From Bacteroidota bacterium (lineage in GTDB: Bacteria > Bacteroidota > Bacteroidia > Flavobacteriales_C > GCA-002722245), in NCBI GenBank assembly GCA_026390935.1, contig JAPLEZ010000091.1, positions 1 through 36,397 of the forward strand: a stretch of 36,397 nucleotides of DNA, given 5' to 3'. Of this stretch, positions 23,239 to 32,258 are shown one piece after another (the first letter of the stretch is position 1; every line of letters starts with the position of its first letter). The notes beneath the pieces were generated by a model. That model saw only the letters and a program-made list of their open reading frames with translations, ran no database searches and was not told where the DNA came from. The position numbers were made by a program, and so were the translations under genes.

Positions 23239-25941
23239 ATGGAAATAAGCTACTACGCAGGCGAAAATTTACAGTTTGGAAAATGGGGCCATGTTTTTGT
23301 GCTCATTGCCTTTGTTTTTGCGATACTATCCTCTGTAGCTCATTATTTTGCAGTTGAAGGTCCTGACCATGAAAAAGAAGGTTGGAGAAAAATTGGCCGC
23401 TGGTCATTTTTCACTCATGCCATAGCAGTAGCAGGCATTGTGGCCTTGCTTTTTGCGATGCTGTACAATCATCGTTATGAGTACCATTACGTGTGGAAGC
23501 ATTCCAACAACATCATGCCTTTGCGCTACATTCTTTCTTGTTTCTGGGAAGGTCAGGAAGGCAGCTTTTTACTGTGGACGATCTGGCACGTGGTGCTAGG
23601 AAGCATTTTGTGCTTCACTGCAAAAAAATGGGAGAGTCCGGTAATGGCCATCTTTTCAGCCGTTCAGGTTTTTTTAATTTCTATGTTGTTGGGCATTCAT
23701 ATTCCTGAGGGTCCTTATGCCGGCATCATGATCATCACCGTTGGCTTGTTCATTTTGTTTTTGATTTGGAACAGATTATCCAATATAGAAAAATACACCA
23801 TTGGTGGAGCCATCGTGGTGATTGGCGGATTCATTGCCAACAAAAATATTCCCGGCTTTCACATTGGTAGCAGTCCGTTCAACGTATTGACGCGCGAATA
23901 CCCGCAATTTGCAGATGATCTTCTTTTTAAAGACAAGGATTATTTGAAGGTTTTGGATGGCAATGGCTTGAATCCTTTGCTGCAAAATTATTGGATGACC
24001 ATTCACCCACCCATGTTGTTTTTGGGCTTTGCTTCTACCTTGGTTCCATTTGCATTTGCGATTGCCGGCTTGTGGACGAAAAAACTCAATGAATGGATGA
24101 ATCCCGCATTGCCATGGATTTTCTTTGGCGTTGCTGCTTTGGGCACCGGAATTTTAATGGGTGGCGCTTGGGCTTACGAAGCCTTAAGTTTTGGCGGTTT
24201 TTGGGCTTGGGACCCTGTGGAGAACGCATCACTTTTTCCTTGGTTAACCTTTGTCGGCGCGGCACACGTAATGATCATTCAGCGCAAAAAAGGGAAATCA
24301 TCTTACGTTACTTTTCTGCTCACCATGGTTTCGTTTTTATTGGTGCTCTACTCTACTTACCTCACCCGAAGCGGAATTTTAGGAGAAACTTCAGTTCACT
24401 CTTTTGCTGATGGATTGCCCGGACAATTGCTCATCTTCCTCTTTTTCTTTTGGTGGCTGGCGGGTTATTTAGTGGTATGGAACAAAATGCTGCGCATCGT
24501 TTACACAGTTGTTTCACTTTGCTTTTTCGTGATTCAGTTTTATGTAAAAGATTTGAAAGTACTGTCCATTGTATTGATTTCGGCCTACATCGCGATTTTT
24601 GTTTTCTCTTATCTTAAATACTATCCAAAAGACAAAGATGAAAAAGAAGAAAGCATCACTTCTCGCGAGTTTTGGATGTTCATTGCTGCCATCATGTTAT
24701 TGATTTCATGCTTGCAAATACTCATCTCCACTTCTTTACCTGTGGTCAATAAAATCTTTGGAACCAAATATGCCAGCGCTAAAGATGTTTTTGAATCGTA
24801 CGTGCAATACCAAATACTTTTCGGCTTCATTATTTGCTTGCTCATGGGCAGTGGCTTGTACCTCAAATACACAAAAACTCCTGGTAAAAAATTGTTGCGC
24901 GATTTTACCACCAGCTTTTTCATCACTTCCATCCTCTGCTTGATTGTTGCTTTGTCTTACCAATTCGATTACGAAAACAGCATTTTCAGACTGGTTATTT
25001 ATTGGCTGTTTTTCTTCTCTGCCATATTTGCTATTGTTGGTAATGTTGGATATTTCATCACTGTGCTCAAAGGAAAAATAAAATCCTCGGGCGCGCCTAT
25101 CGCGCATTTGGGCTTTGGAATGATTATGCTGGGCGCTTTTATTTCTACTTCTCAAAGCGAAGTGATTTCCGAAAACACTTCTAAATTCGACTTGGAAAAA
25201 GCCAGCGACAACACGATGAAAAATAATGAAAATATTTTTCTGAGCAGAGGCGACACCTTGCCAATGGGGCCGTATTACGTGACCTTCAATAAAATTTTTC
25301 AGGACGGAAAAGATCTTCACTTTGATGTAGAATATTTGCGCAAAAAAGAGGACTCTACTTTTGAAAAAGATTTTACTTTGAGTCCGTTTTTTCAATTGAA
25401 CGAAAAAATGGGAAAGGTTCCTGAACCCGACACCAAACACTATTTACACAAAGATATTTACACGCATTTGCAGACTTACAAAGTTGCCGAGCACAAAGGT
25501 CTTCGTTTAGGGAAAGGTGATACCGTAACCATCAACAACGCCATCTTGTACTTTAAGGCAGCGCAGATCAGCATCACTCGTCCGAACAAAACCGACTCCG
25601 CTTTCAACGTTGGTGCGGTGTTAGAAGTGTACTATCCCGGCAAAGCAAAAGACGAATTTGTGGTGATGATAAACGACGTCAGCGGAAAAAACATGAGCTC
25701 ACCTGAAACTCAGGTGGAAGGCCTTAAAGCGAAATTCAAGCTCGTTAATATCAATTACAAAGAAGAGTATTTTGAATTTGAAATGACGGATTATTCCGGC
25801 GGTGAATTCATCGTGATGAAAGCCATTCAGTTTCCATTAATTAATATTCTTTGGGCTGGTTGTATAGTGATGATCATAGGAACTGTGATCGCTATTGTTC
25901 ACCGCACAAAAAACTCTAAAAGATTAGAAAATGCAGGATAA
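23239..25941 (+). CDS. ccmF: Cytochrome c heme lyase subunit CcmF
   Basis: This 900-residue protein has many membrane helices. The signature GGFWAWDPVENASLFPWL (from residue 319) is the WWD heme-binding domain, and WEGQEGSFLLW (from 103) is the second conserved tryptophan loop. TIHPPMLFLGF and LTRSGILGETSVHSF are further CcmF hallmarks with histidines. After about residue 650 a long periplasmic domain (SEVISENTSKFDLEKA through to YSGGEF) precedes a last helix (NILWAGCIVMIIGTVIAIVH). CcmF attaches heme to apocytochrome c. Proteobacterial CcmF proteins have about 650 residues; the greater length is usual in Bacteroidota. The end overlaps kdsC by 11 bases. Confidence 0.95.
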   Translation: MEISYYAGENLQFGKWGHVFVLIAFVFAILSSVAHYFAVEGPDHEKEGWRKIGRWSFFTHAIAVAGIVALLFAMLYNHRYEYHYVWKHSNNIMPLRYILSCFWEGQEGSFLLWTIWHVVLGSILCFTAKKWESPVMAIFSAVQVFLISMLLGIHIPEGPYAGIMIITVGLFILFLIWNRLSNIEKYTIGGAIVVIGGFIANKNIPGFHIGSSPFNVLTREYPQFADDLLFKDKDYLKVLDGNGLNPLLQNYWMTIHPPMLFLGFASTLVPFAFAIAGLWTKKLNEWMNPALPWIFFGVAALGTGILMGGAWAYEALSFGGFWAWDPVENASLFPWLTFVGAAHVMIIQRKKGKSSYVTFLLTMVSFLLVLYSTYLTRSGILGETSVHSFADGLPGQLLIFLFFFWWLAGYLVVWNKMLRIVYTVVSLCFFVIQFYVKDLKVLSIVLISAYIAIFVFSYLKYYPKDKDEKEESITSREFWMFIAAIMLLISCLQILISTSLPVVNKIFGTKYASAKDVFESYVQYQILFGFIICLLMGSGLYLKYTKTPGKKLLRDFTTSFFITSILCLIVALSYQFDYENSIFRLVIYWLFFFSAIFAIVGNVGYFITVLKGKIKSSGAPIAHLGFGMIMLGAFISTSQSEVISENTSKFDLEKASDNTMKNNENIFLSRGDTLPMGPYYVTFNKIFQDGKDLHFDVEYLRKKEDSTFEKDFTLSPFFQLNEKMGKVPEPDTKHYLHKDIYTHLQTYKVAEHKGLRLGKGDTVTINNAILYFKAAQISITRPNKTDSAFNVGAVLEVYYPGKAKDEFVVMINDVSGKNMSSPETQVEGLKAKFKLVNINYKEEYFEFEMTDYSGGEFIVMKAIQFPLINILWAGCIVMIIGTVIAIVHRTKNSKRLENAG

Positions 25942-26470
25942 TTATTTATTCCTACTGAACAATATCACCACCTTCGTTTTTGATGTAGATGGCGTGATGA
26001 CCAACAACACCATTACCATCACTCCCGATGGCGAACAGCTGCGTACAATGAATATTCGCGATGGATTTGCTTTGCAGTATGCAGTTAAAAGAGGCTACAA
26101 AATCGCCATCATTTCGGGTGGAAAATCGGAAAGCGTAAAATCGCGATTTACAAAATTAGGTGTCACTGATATTTATTTGGGTGTTGCCGACAAAAGAGAA
26201 AAACTGGAAGAACTTATTTCAGCTTACAGCATTGATCCGAAAACAATTTTATACATGGGTGATGATCTTCCCGATTACGAAGTAATGACGATGGTGGGCT
26301 TGCCCACTTGTCCGAATGACGCCACCTATGAAATTAAAAATATAGCTACTTATGTTTCGCCCGTCAAAGGCGGCGAAGGCTGTGTAAGAGACGTAATTGA
26401 ACAAACCCTTAAAGCACAAAGCAAATGGTTTGATGCTTCAAAAATCAACGACAAAGATTTCATATGGTAA
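25931..26470 (+). CDS. kdsC: KDO-8-phosphate phosphatase (HAD family)
   Basis: This 179-residue protein is full length for KdsC, which makes KDO from KDO-8-phosphate for lipopolysaccharide. HAD motif I is FVFDVDGVMT (Asp18, Asp20), motif II IAIISGGKS, and motif III GDDLPDYEVM. The C-terminal GGEGCVRDVIE is the KdsC-specific tail. It is cytoplasmic and lacks a cap domain, so it would form the usual tetramer. The start overlaps the ccmF end by 11 bases and the stop overlaps ubiA by 7. The kdsC-ubiA-maf order is common in Bacteroidota and says little about ccm function. Confidence 0.93.
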   Translation: MQDNYLFLLNNITTFVFDVDGVMTNNTITITPDGEQLRTMNIRDGFALQYAVKRGYKIAIISGGKSESVKSRFTKLGVTDIYLGVADKREKLEELISAYSIDPKTILYMGDDLPDYEVMTMVGLPTCPNDATYEIKNIATYVSPVKGGEGCVRDVIEQTLKAQSKWFDASKINDKDFIW

Positions 26471-27426
26471 TGAACTATTTAAAACTTATTCGCTGGACGA
26501 ACCTCGTCATCATCGCTTTACTTATGGCGATCGTTCGCTTGTTTATCTTTGAAAAAGGTTTACAAAACTCGGGCTTGCTTTTCAATTTACAATTTCCTGA
26601 AAGTAGTTTTTGGATACTGGTAGCTTCCGTGGTTTTAATTGCGGCGGGAGGAAATGTGGTGAATGATATTTACGATCAGGAAATTGACAGCATCAATAAA
26701 CCCGACAAAAAAATTGTGGGAAAACACATCAGCGAAACTATGGCTTGGGTGCTATTTTTCCTTTTCAGCTTGAGCGGCGTAGGAATGGGCTATTATCTTG
26801 CATTAGAAGCCAACGACACTTCTTTTACCTTATTCCATTTGTTTACGCCACTATTGCTTTGGATTTACGCAGCGCAACTTAAAAAATCACCTGTAATCGG
26901 GAACCTCGCCATTGCTGTGCTTGCTGCCTGCGTTCCCTTGGTGCAACTCACTTTTGAGTATGGCAGTATGCTTTTTACTTACCACGACATTTTGGATATT
27001 GATGTGTATGGAAATCCGCTTTTATTCATGCCTGAATGGGGACTCTATCTCGCTGTGTTTGCATTTTTATCTACTCTTATTCGGGAACTCATCAAAGACA
27101 TTGAAGATGTTGAAGGAGATAAAAAATATGGCGCACGAACATTGCCTGTCATCATAGGAATTGTAGATGTAAAAAAAGTAGTGGTGATACTATCCATGTT
27201 TTTCATTGCACTTCTTTATCTGGCTTTATTTCAATTGTCAATTTTTTCAAAAAACACCATTGTGTATTTTGCATACCAATCGTTAAGCATTGCATTGCTG
27301 GTAGGTTCTGCAATGTTGAAACTAGTGAAAGCTAACGATAAAAAAGATTTTGAAATGCTGAGCAAACTCTGGAAACTCATTATGCTGGCCGGATTTGGAA
27401 CTTGTGTGATTTACGGTTTTCTATAA
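26464..27426 (+). CDS. UbiA-family prenyltransferase
   Basis: This 320-residue protein has eight or nine membrane helices. The first Asp-rich motif is NDIYDQEID (N67, D68, D71, D75) and the second is KDIEDVEGDKKYGARTLPV. These bind Mg-prenyl diphosphate. In Bacteroidota the copy next to kdsC and maf is usually annotated as a geranylgeranylglycerol-phosphate geranylgeranyltransferase-like enzyme, but the substrate cannot be read from sequence; menaquinone or other isoprenoid synthesis is possible. An alternative ATG at 26470 follows by two codons. Confidence 0.88.
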   Translation: MVMNYLKLIRWTNLVIIALLMAIVRLFIFEKGLQNSGLLFNLQFPESSFWILVASVVLIAAGGNVVNDIYDQEIDSINKPDKKIVGKHISETMAWVLFFLFSLSGVGMGYYLALEANDTSFTLFHLFTPLLLWIYAAQLKKSPVIGNLAIAVLAACVPLVQLTFEYGSMLFTYHDILDIDVYGNPLLFMPEWGLYLAVFAFLSTLIRELIKDIEDVEGDKKYGARTLPVIIGIVDVKKVVVILSMFFIALLYLALFQLSIFSKNTIVYFAYQSLSIALLVGSAMLKLVKANDKKDFEMLSKLWKLIMLAGFGTCVIYGFL

Positions 27427-27438
27427 AAAACTACTCCT

Positions 27439-28029
27439 ATGATTGCTCAAACAAAAAAAATAATATTAGCATCAAAATCGCCACGCCGACAACAATTGCT
27501 CAAGGAATTGCACCTGGAATATGAAATCCGTGGCAAAGACATAGAAGAAATTTATCCGCCACATTTAAAAGGTCCGGAAGTCCCAATTTTCCTAAGTCAG
27601 CTCAAAGGCGAAGCCTTTAAAGACGAATTGAAAGACGATGAATTGGTCATCACTTCCGACACCATTGTTTGGTTTCAGGATGAAATAGTAGGCAAACCAG
27701 AAAGCAGAGACGACGCCATAAAAATTTTACAAAAATTGAGCGGTAACATGCACCGTGTAGTTACTGCGGTGACCTTGCAGGAAAAAAATCGCAGCACTAC
27801 TTTTCATGAAATTACCGAAGTGCATTTCAACAAAATCAGCGACGCCGAAATCATCTTTTACATTGATAATTTTCAACCACTCGATAAGGCAGGATCCTAT
27901 GGAATCCAGGAATGGATAGGATATGTTGGCATTGAAAAAATCAACGGCTGCTTTTACAATGTGATGGGATTACCACTATTCCGACTCAACCAACATTTGA
28001 AAAAGTTGGGGATTATTGAGGTGAGGTAA
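27439..28029 (+). CDS. maf: Maf-like nucleotide pyrophosphatase
   Basis: This 196-residue protein has the phosphate-binding IILASKSPRRQQLL at the N-terminus, the acidic motif ITSDTIVWF, GKPESRDDA, and the C-terminal DKAGSYGIQEW. These define Maf/YhdE, which hydrolyses dTTP and UTP (and modified nucleotides) to monophosphates. The Q in GIQEW fits the YhdE-type subfamily. It ends the ccmC-to-maf run and converges on the YwqK-like gene with only 14 bases between the stops and no clear terminator. Confidence 0.92.
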   Translation: MIAQTKKIILASKSPRRQQLLKELHLEYEIRGKDIEEIYPPHLKGPEVPIFLSQLKGEAFKDELKDDELVITSDTIVWFQDEIVGKPESRDDAIKILQKLSGNMHRVVTAVTLQEKNRSTTFHEITEVHFNKISDAEIIFYIDNFQPLDKAGSYGIQEWIGYVGIEKINGCFYNVMGLPLFRLNQHLKKLGIIEVR

Positions 28030-28043
28030 TTGAAAATATTAAT

Positions 28044-29111
28044 TTAATACCTCTTGATGTATTCCGCTAGTTTTCCTTTTTGCTGAAGCGCCAATAACTT
28101 TTCCATTTTTTCACTCGTTTGAGTTGCATCAATTTTCTTCAATTGCAGATAATAATTGATCATGAATTCAGCACCCATTTGATGATATTTATTAAGGTCG
28201 ATTATCTTCCCCTTATTTTCCAAAAAATATGAGCCTAATCCAAGCATATACATCTTACTCATTAGATCTGCATACTTATATTCATTGCCAAAACCTATAG
28301 TGTTTTCAACCATAAACTTAGTAGCCTGAACTTCAAATTTACCCAGGTAAGGACAGTTGGTAAGCCAAATCATTGTATAAGGATATACCAATTGATTGAC
28401 ATTGAAATCAACGGAAATTTGTAAAAAGAATAAATTATCTTTTATCAAAGGTTCCACCAGCTTATATTCTTCCTTAGTTTTATAATCTACATAAGGAACC
28501 AATTTACTGCTGTACGCAGAATCCACCTCTGTGTAATATTCTGTCAATCCTTCTGAAGCATCCAACAACTCAATCGCTGTCATTGCGCCTTCTTTGTATT
28601 CTTTTTTAAGGTAGTATTTCCCTGCAATTCCATAAATTTTCCATAAACCGCTTTTTTTACCCATTGAATACATCCCTACCATTCTCAATTTTCCATTGCT
28701 ATAATAATCTTTCCATTCACCCGTCAAAACGTTATTTTGCACCAAGCCCTCTTGCATCATTTGCCCATTCTCATACCACTGCTTATAATAGCCATTTTCC
28801 TTGCCATTGACGTACTTTCTGAAAGTCATTACTTTGCCGCTTTTAAAAAAATAACGGGTATTTCCATCCATGATTTCAGGATCAACAGAAGTCATTTCTG
28901 ACTCCATTTGAATTTGCCCGCTGATATAAAAATCTTTCACGAGAAAATGATCTTTTTTACTGGAGTCGGATTCAACTTTCCTATAAAAACTTGCATTTTC
29001 CTTACCCTGAATGACCTTCCAATTGGCGTCGTAATAAATGATGTTAGGTTCTTGAGAATAAACATTAGTCCCAAAAAGGACTACAAATAAGAATAAAATT
29101 TTTCTCTTCAT
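28044..29111 (-). CDS. Secreted protein with YwqK/MORN-like repeats
   Basis: This 355-residue protein has a signal peptide (MKRKILFLFVVLFGTNVYSQ). About residues 85-165 contain three to four repeats of the form G-x-W-x-x-Y-x-x-N-G-K/Q (GYYKQWYENGQMMQEG, GEWKDYYSNGKLRMVG, GLWKIYGIAGKYYLK), the MORN-like motif labelled YwqK in Bacteroidota. The C-terminal half is unlike known families and ends with helices (LQLKKIDATQTSEKMEKLLAL). Although some YwqK proteins are called antitoxins, this one has a signal peptide and no toxin partner, so that label does not fit. It is probably a periplasmic or envelope protein of unknown function. Confidence 0.8.
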   Translation of the reverse strand: MKRKILFLFVVLFGTNVYSQEPNIIYYDANWKVIQGKENASFYRKVESDSSKKDHFLVKDFYISGQIQMESEMTSVDPEIMDGNTRYFFKSGKVMTFRKYVNGKENGYYKQWYENGQMMQEGLVQNNVLTGEWKDYYSNGKLRMVGMYSMGKKSGLWKIYGIAGKYYLKKEYKEGAMTAIELLDASEGLTEYYTEVDSAYSSKLVPYVDYKTKEEYKLVEPLIKDNLFFLQISVDFNVNQLVYPYTMIWLTNCPYLGKFEVQATKFMVENTIGFGNEYKYADLMSKMYMLGLGSYFLENKGKIIDLNKYHQMGAEFMINYYLQLKKIDATQTSEKMEKLLALQQKGKLAEYIKRY

Positions 29112-29184
29112 GATGTAAATAAATTATCCATTATGCATACAGAATGGCAAATATAAAAGAATTATCATCAATCATTTTTAAGCA

Positions 29185-29232
29185 CAGCGCGACCATGGTT
29201 TTCAACCATCTCATCTTGAAAAGATAACGCTG
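29185..29232. repeat. Cloverleaf-like hairpin pair in the intergenic region
   Basis: A closing stem CAGCG/CGCTG (29185-29189 with 29228-29232) encloses two perfect hairpins: ATGGTT-TTC-AACCAT (29195-29209) and ATCTT-GAA-AAGAT (29213-29225). The first uses the same GTTTTCAAC turn as the hairpin at 17553-17561. It lies between the divergent YwqK-like gene and the plus-strand small gene. Confidence 0.55.
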
Positions 29233-29328
29233 ACTTTACATTCCCATCACTTATAAGCTCTAGCTTTACTGTGGATTTACAAAAAAGGGTCAGTTGTATA
29301 GTTGTATATCCACCTAATTTTTGCTGCA

Positions 29329-29703
29329 ATGAAAGTCTGTTTTACTTTATTGTTATTGTGTTTCACGTCGCTATGTTTCGGTCAAAACCTGAACTACCAA
29401 AGCGTCACCTATTTCAATGAAGACATCGAAGCCAAAACAAAAACCGAACAACACTACACACATTGCGGATTGATAAAAGTGTTGGAAAGCGACAACAAAA
29501 TATTCACTCCAACAGGTTCCTACTCCATCAACAGCAAATCAATTGAAAATGGAATTGTAATTTACTATTGCACCGGAAAAGACATTTATTTAAACGAAAC
29601 CCCCTTTGTCATTGAATACGACAGAAACTATAGGAAGGTGAAAATTCATCAGGTGAGCGCCGAAACATCCAACACTTACTCTGTTTATTTTTTAGTGCAA
29701 TAA
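29329..29703 (+). CDS. Small secreted protein, unknown function
   Basis: The ATG at 29329 gives MKVCFTLLLLCFTSLCFGQ, a clean signal peptide; an in-frame TTG at 29302 would precede it and is less likely. The mature part has about 106 residues with an even number of Cys (two), rich in beta-type patterns (GSYSINSKSIENGIVIYYC, PFVIEYDRNYRKVKIHQV). I recognise no family. It could be a small periplasmic beta protein. It is followed by the 195-residue secreted protein after 65 bases. Confidence 0.6.
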   Translation: MKVCFTLLLLCFTSLCFGQNLNYQSVTYFNEDIEAKTKTEQHYTHCGLIKVLESDNKIFTPTGSYSINSKSIENGIVIYYCTGKDIYLNETPFVIEYDRNYRKVKIHQVSAETSNTYSVYFLVQ

Positions 29704-29768
29704 GCCTCTCATTTCTATTCAAGATATTAAGCGCTTTTTTTTACCTTTAGCCTTGTAACAAATAAAAA

Positions 29769-30356
29769 ATGCGCACCCCTGTACTTGCTTTTATTTTATT
29801 CAGCTTTATTGCCACTGCGAATGCCCAGGTGTATAAATACGTTGAAAAAATTCCTGCTTTCTCCTTGTCAGTTGGATCGTCATATTTAGTGGACTCCAAA
29901 GACTTCGGTGCTTTTTTAAAATATTATTTACCCACCAATAACGGATTTTCATTTTACGCTCAAGGTGTTTCGCTTTTTCCACAAAGTTCCAGCTATAGAG
30001 AATACCGTATTGAGACTGGAATGGAATTGGTATTTTTTAAAGTGGGTGGATTTTCCACCCATGCTTTATTTGGCGTCAACTACGGCTATTGGCAGCGAGA
30101 AAATGAATTTTCTCTTTATTTCAAACGCAATGTTCCAAAGAGTGACGGTGGAAGTCATTACCACAAAGACAATTCCTATTTTGTAGGAGGTGGAATCGAC
30201 TTTGAATTCAATAAAAACGTTAGTCTGTATGCCTCTTGGAAAGGATATCCAGAAATTTTTGTCTCCTATGCTGAAGCAGGAGTTCGCTTTAATGTTTACC
30301 CTAGCGATAAACCGAAGAGACGCGCCAGCAGAAGATTAAAGTCAATGATCAAATAA
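29769..30356 (+). CDS. Small outer-membrane barrel-like protein
   Basis: This 195-residue protein starts with a signal peptide (MRTPVLAFILFSFIATANAQ). The body shows short alternating strands with aromatic ends (FSLSVGSSYLVDS, GAFLKYYLPT, FSFYAQGVSLFP, ALFGVNYGYWQ, VGGGIDFEFNKNVSLYASWKG, AEAGVRFNVYP), the look of an eight-stranded barrel. It ends with a basic tail (KRRASRRLKSMIK), so it lacks the usual terminal Phe. TACCTTTA at 29742-29749, one change from TAnnTTTG, is a possible promoter. Its TAA overlaps the bioA ATG by one base, so bioA is translationally coupled. Confidence 0.7.
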   Translation: MRTPVLAFILFSFIATANAQVYKYVEKIPAFSLSVGSSYLVDSKDFGAFLKYYLPTNNGFSFYAQGVSLFPQSSSYREYRIETGMELVFFKVGGFSTHALFGVNYGYWQRENEFSLYFKRNVPKSDGGSHYHKDNSYFVGGGIDFEFNKNVSLYASWKGYPEIFVSYAEAGVRFNVYPSDKPKRRASRRLKSMIK

Positions 30357-31636
30357 TGATGTCGATTCTTCCAACCGATATACAAAACATCTGGCACCCA
30401 TTCACGCAAACTTACGGCAGCACTCCTCCTCTACCCATTGTTAAAGGAGAAGGATTGTACCTTATCACTGAAAATGGCGACAAAATTATGGATGCTGTTT
30501 CGTCGTGGTGGACTAGCATTCACGGTCATTGTCATCCTTACATAGCGCAAAAAATTGGCGAGCAGGCTGCCACTTTGGACCATGTAATTTTTGCAGGCTT
30601 CACTCACCCAAAGGCTGTTGAACTTTCGGTAGGATTAAAAAAATTATTGCCGCAAAATTTCACTAAAATATTTTTCTCCGACGATGGTTCTACTTCCGTA
30701 GAAGTGGCCATAAAAATGGCTTTGCAATTTTGGCACAATCAGGAAAAACCAAAAAACAGAATCATCGCTTTCAGGGAAGCCTACCACGGCGACACCTTTG
30801 GCGCCATGGCTGTTGGTGGAAGAGGATCTTTCAACAAGGCTTTTGAATCGCTGTTGTTTGAAGTCGATTTTATTGATGCTCCACTTCCAGGCAAAGAAGA
30901 AGGTACTTTGCTTCAATTACAAAAAGCCATTGGCGAAAATACAGCTGCATTTATTTTCGAGCCGCTACTATTGGGAACAGCAGGAATGCAAATGTACTCG
31001 GTGGAAGTTCTTGAAAAAATGATGGCATTGTGCGCAAAAGCAAAAGTGCTAACCATTGCCGACGAAGTACTCACTGGCTTTTACCGCACAGGGAAATGTT
31101 TTGCCACCAGCAATTTAAAATCGGGAACTGATATTATTTGCATGTCTAAAGGAATAACCGGTGGCACCATGGCTTTGGGCGTTACAGCCTGCAGTCAGTA
31201 TATTTTTGATGCCTTCGTATCAGAAGACAAATTCAAAACCTTTTTTCACGGACACTCCTACACCGGAAATCCAATCGCCTGTGCTGCAGCCTGCGCCAAT
31301 ATTGAAATACTGGCCGAAGAAAAAACCTTGCAAAACATCGCAAATCTCTGCGCGCAACAAAAGCAATGGATGGAGAAATTCAAGAACCATCCAGCTTTAA
31401 TAGATGCCAGAAACATAGGCACCATCAATGCTTTTGAGATCAATACAGAAAACGGATCTTCGTATTTCAATACTCTACGCGACGATATTTATAATTTTTT
31501 TCTGCAAAAAAATATTTTGCTGCGACCCTTGGGAAACATCATTTACGTGATGCCTCCCTATTGCATTACCAACGAGGAATTAAAAATTATTTATACTCAA
31601 ATTGATTTATTTTTACAAACAATAAAACAACACTAG
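30356..31636 (+). CDS. bioA: Adenosylmethionine-8-amino-7-oxononanoate aminotransferase
   Basis: This 426-residue protein is a class III, PLP-dependent aminotransferase. IWHPFTQ near the start, SSWWTSIHGH and HVIFAGFTHPKAVELS are BioA hallmarks. FFSDDGSTSVEVAIKMALQ is the phosphate and SAM side, ADEVLTGFYRTG the Asp that holds the pyridine N, and SKGITGGTMALG the PLP lysine (K265). It converts 8-amino-7-oxononanoate to diaminopelargonate with SAM as amino donor, a step of biotin synthesis. The start overlaps the upstream stop (TAATG). A second ATG follows directly. No other bio genes are in the window. Confidence 0.95.
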   Translation: MMSILPTDIQNIWHPFTQTYGSTPPLPIVKGEGLYLITENGDKIMDAVSSWWTSIHGHCHPYIAQKIGEQAATLDHVIFAGFTHPKAVELSVGLKKLLPQNFTKIFFSDDGSTSVEVAIKMALQFWHNQEKPKNRIIAFREAYHGDTFGAMAVGGRGSFNKAFESLLFEVDFIDAPLPGKEEGTLLQLQKAIGENTAAFIFEPLLLGTAGMQMYSVEVLEKMMALCAKAKVLTIADEVLTGFYRTGKCFATSNLKSGTDIICMSKGITGGTMALGVTACSQYIFDAFVSEDKFKTFFHGHSYTGNPIACAAACANIEILAEEKTLQNIANLCAQQKQWMEKFKNHPALIDARNIGTINAFEINTENGSSYFNTLRDDIYNFFLQKNILLRPLGNIIYVMPPYCITNEELKIIYTQIDLFLQTIKQH

Positions 31637-31639
31637 TTG

Positions 31640-32200
31640 ATGAAAAATATTGGTAAAAACATTTTATATACCGAAGACAAAAATGAGTTGTACATTGAAA
31701 TAAAACCAACGTACGACAAAAATAAATACAACTTAGCCCTTATATGGTTTATCGCATGGAGCTTTTGCGGAGTGGCAGTGATCGCACAGTTTTTTTTCGA
31801 CATGGATAGAAACCAAAAATTATTCCTCGTCATCTTTCTTGTTTTCTGGGCTTACTTTGAATATCAAGTGATGCAGGCGCTGCGATGGAGAAAATCCGGA
31901 CAAGAAAAAATAAAAATCAAAGAAGGGAAATTGCATTACGTAAAGGAAATCAGCGGTCGCGGACTGGAGAAAATTTATGAAGAAAAAACGCTGTCGCCTT
32001 TTACCTATCAGGCCGACGCCAATGAAGGATTTTTCAATGTTCTCAACCAATCCAGCTGGATGCCCGGAAATGAAGTAATAGAATTTAAAGCAGGCGACAG
32101 AAAGCGTCGTTTAGGAATTCAACTAAATAAAAATGATGCAGAAGTGCTGGCTAAGAAAATAAATTCCTATATTAATAGGAACCTTTTACAGCAAGCATAG
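31640..32200 (+). CDS. Membrane protein with two N-terminal helices, unknown function
   Basis: The ATG at 31640 follows the bioA stop by 3 bases; the in-frame TTG before it is less likely. The 186-residue protein has two membrane helices at about residues 33-53 and 62-80 (LIWFIAWSFCGVAVIAQFFF and LFLVIFLVFWAYFEYQV) and a cytosolic beta-rich domain (KIKIKEGKLHYVKEISGRG, EVIEFKAGDRKRRLGIQL). The layout is PH-domain-like, as in small membrane proteins that bring a PH-like domain to the inner membrane. No function is known. It may be co-transcribed with bioA. Confidence 0.65.
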   Translation: MKNIGKNILYTEDKNELYIEIKPTYDKNKYNLALIWFIAWSFCGVAVIAQFFFDMDRNQKLFLVIFLVFWAYFEYQVMQALRWRKSGQEKIKIKEGKLHYVKEISGRGLEKIYEEKTLSPFTYQADANEGFFNVLNQSSWMPGNEVIEFKAGDRKRRLGIQLNKNDAEVLAKKINSYINRNLLQQA

Positions 32201-32258
32201 GTTACCCACAAGCAAAAAAGAATTAAAACCAAAATAGCCGATTATTTGGCTGTTAAAA

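Noticed and set aside
24736-25440. Long open frame of 234 codons on the minus strand inside ccmF
   Set aside because: It is antisense to a clearly coding stretch of ccmF and its translation has no recognisable motif.
28044-29111. Toxin-antitoxin system based on the YwqK-like repeats
   Set aside because: The protein carries a signal peptide and no toxin gene is adjacent.
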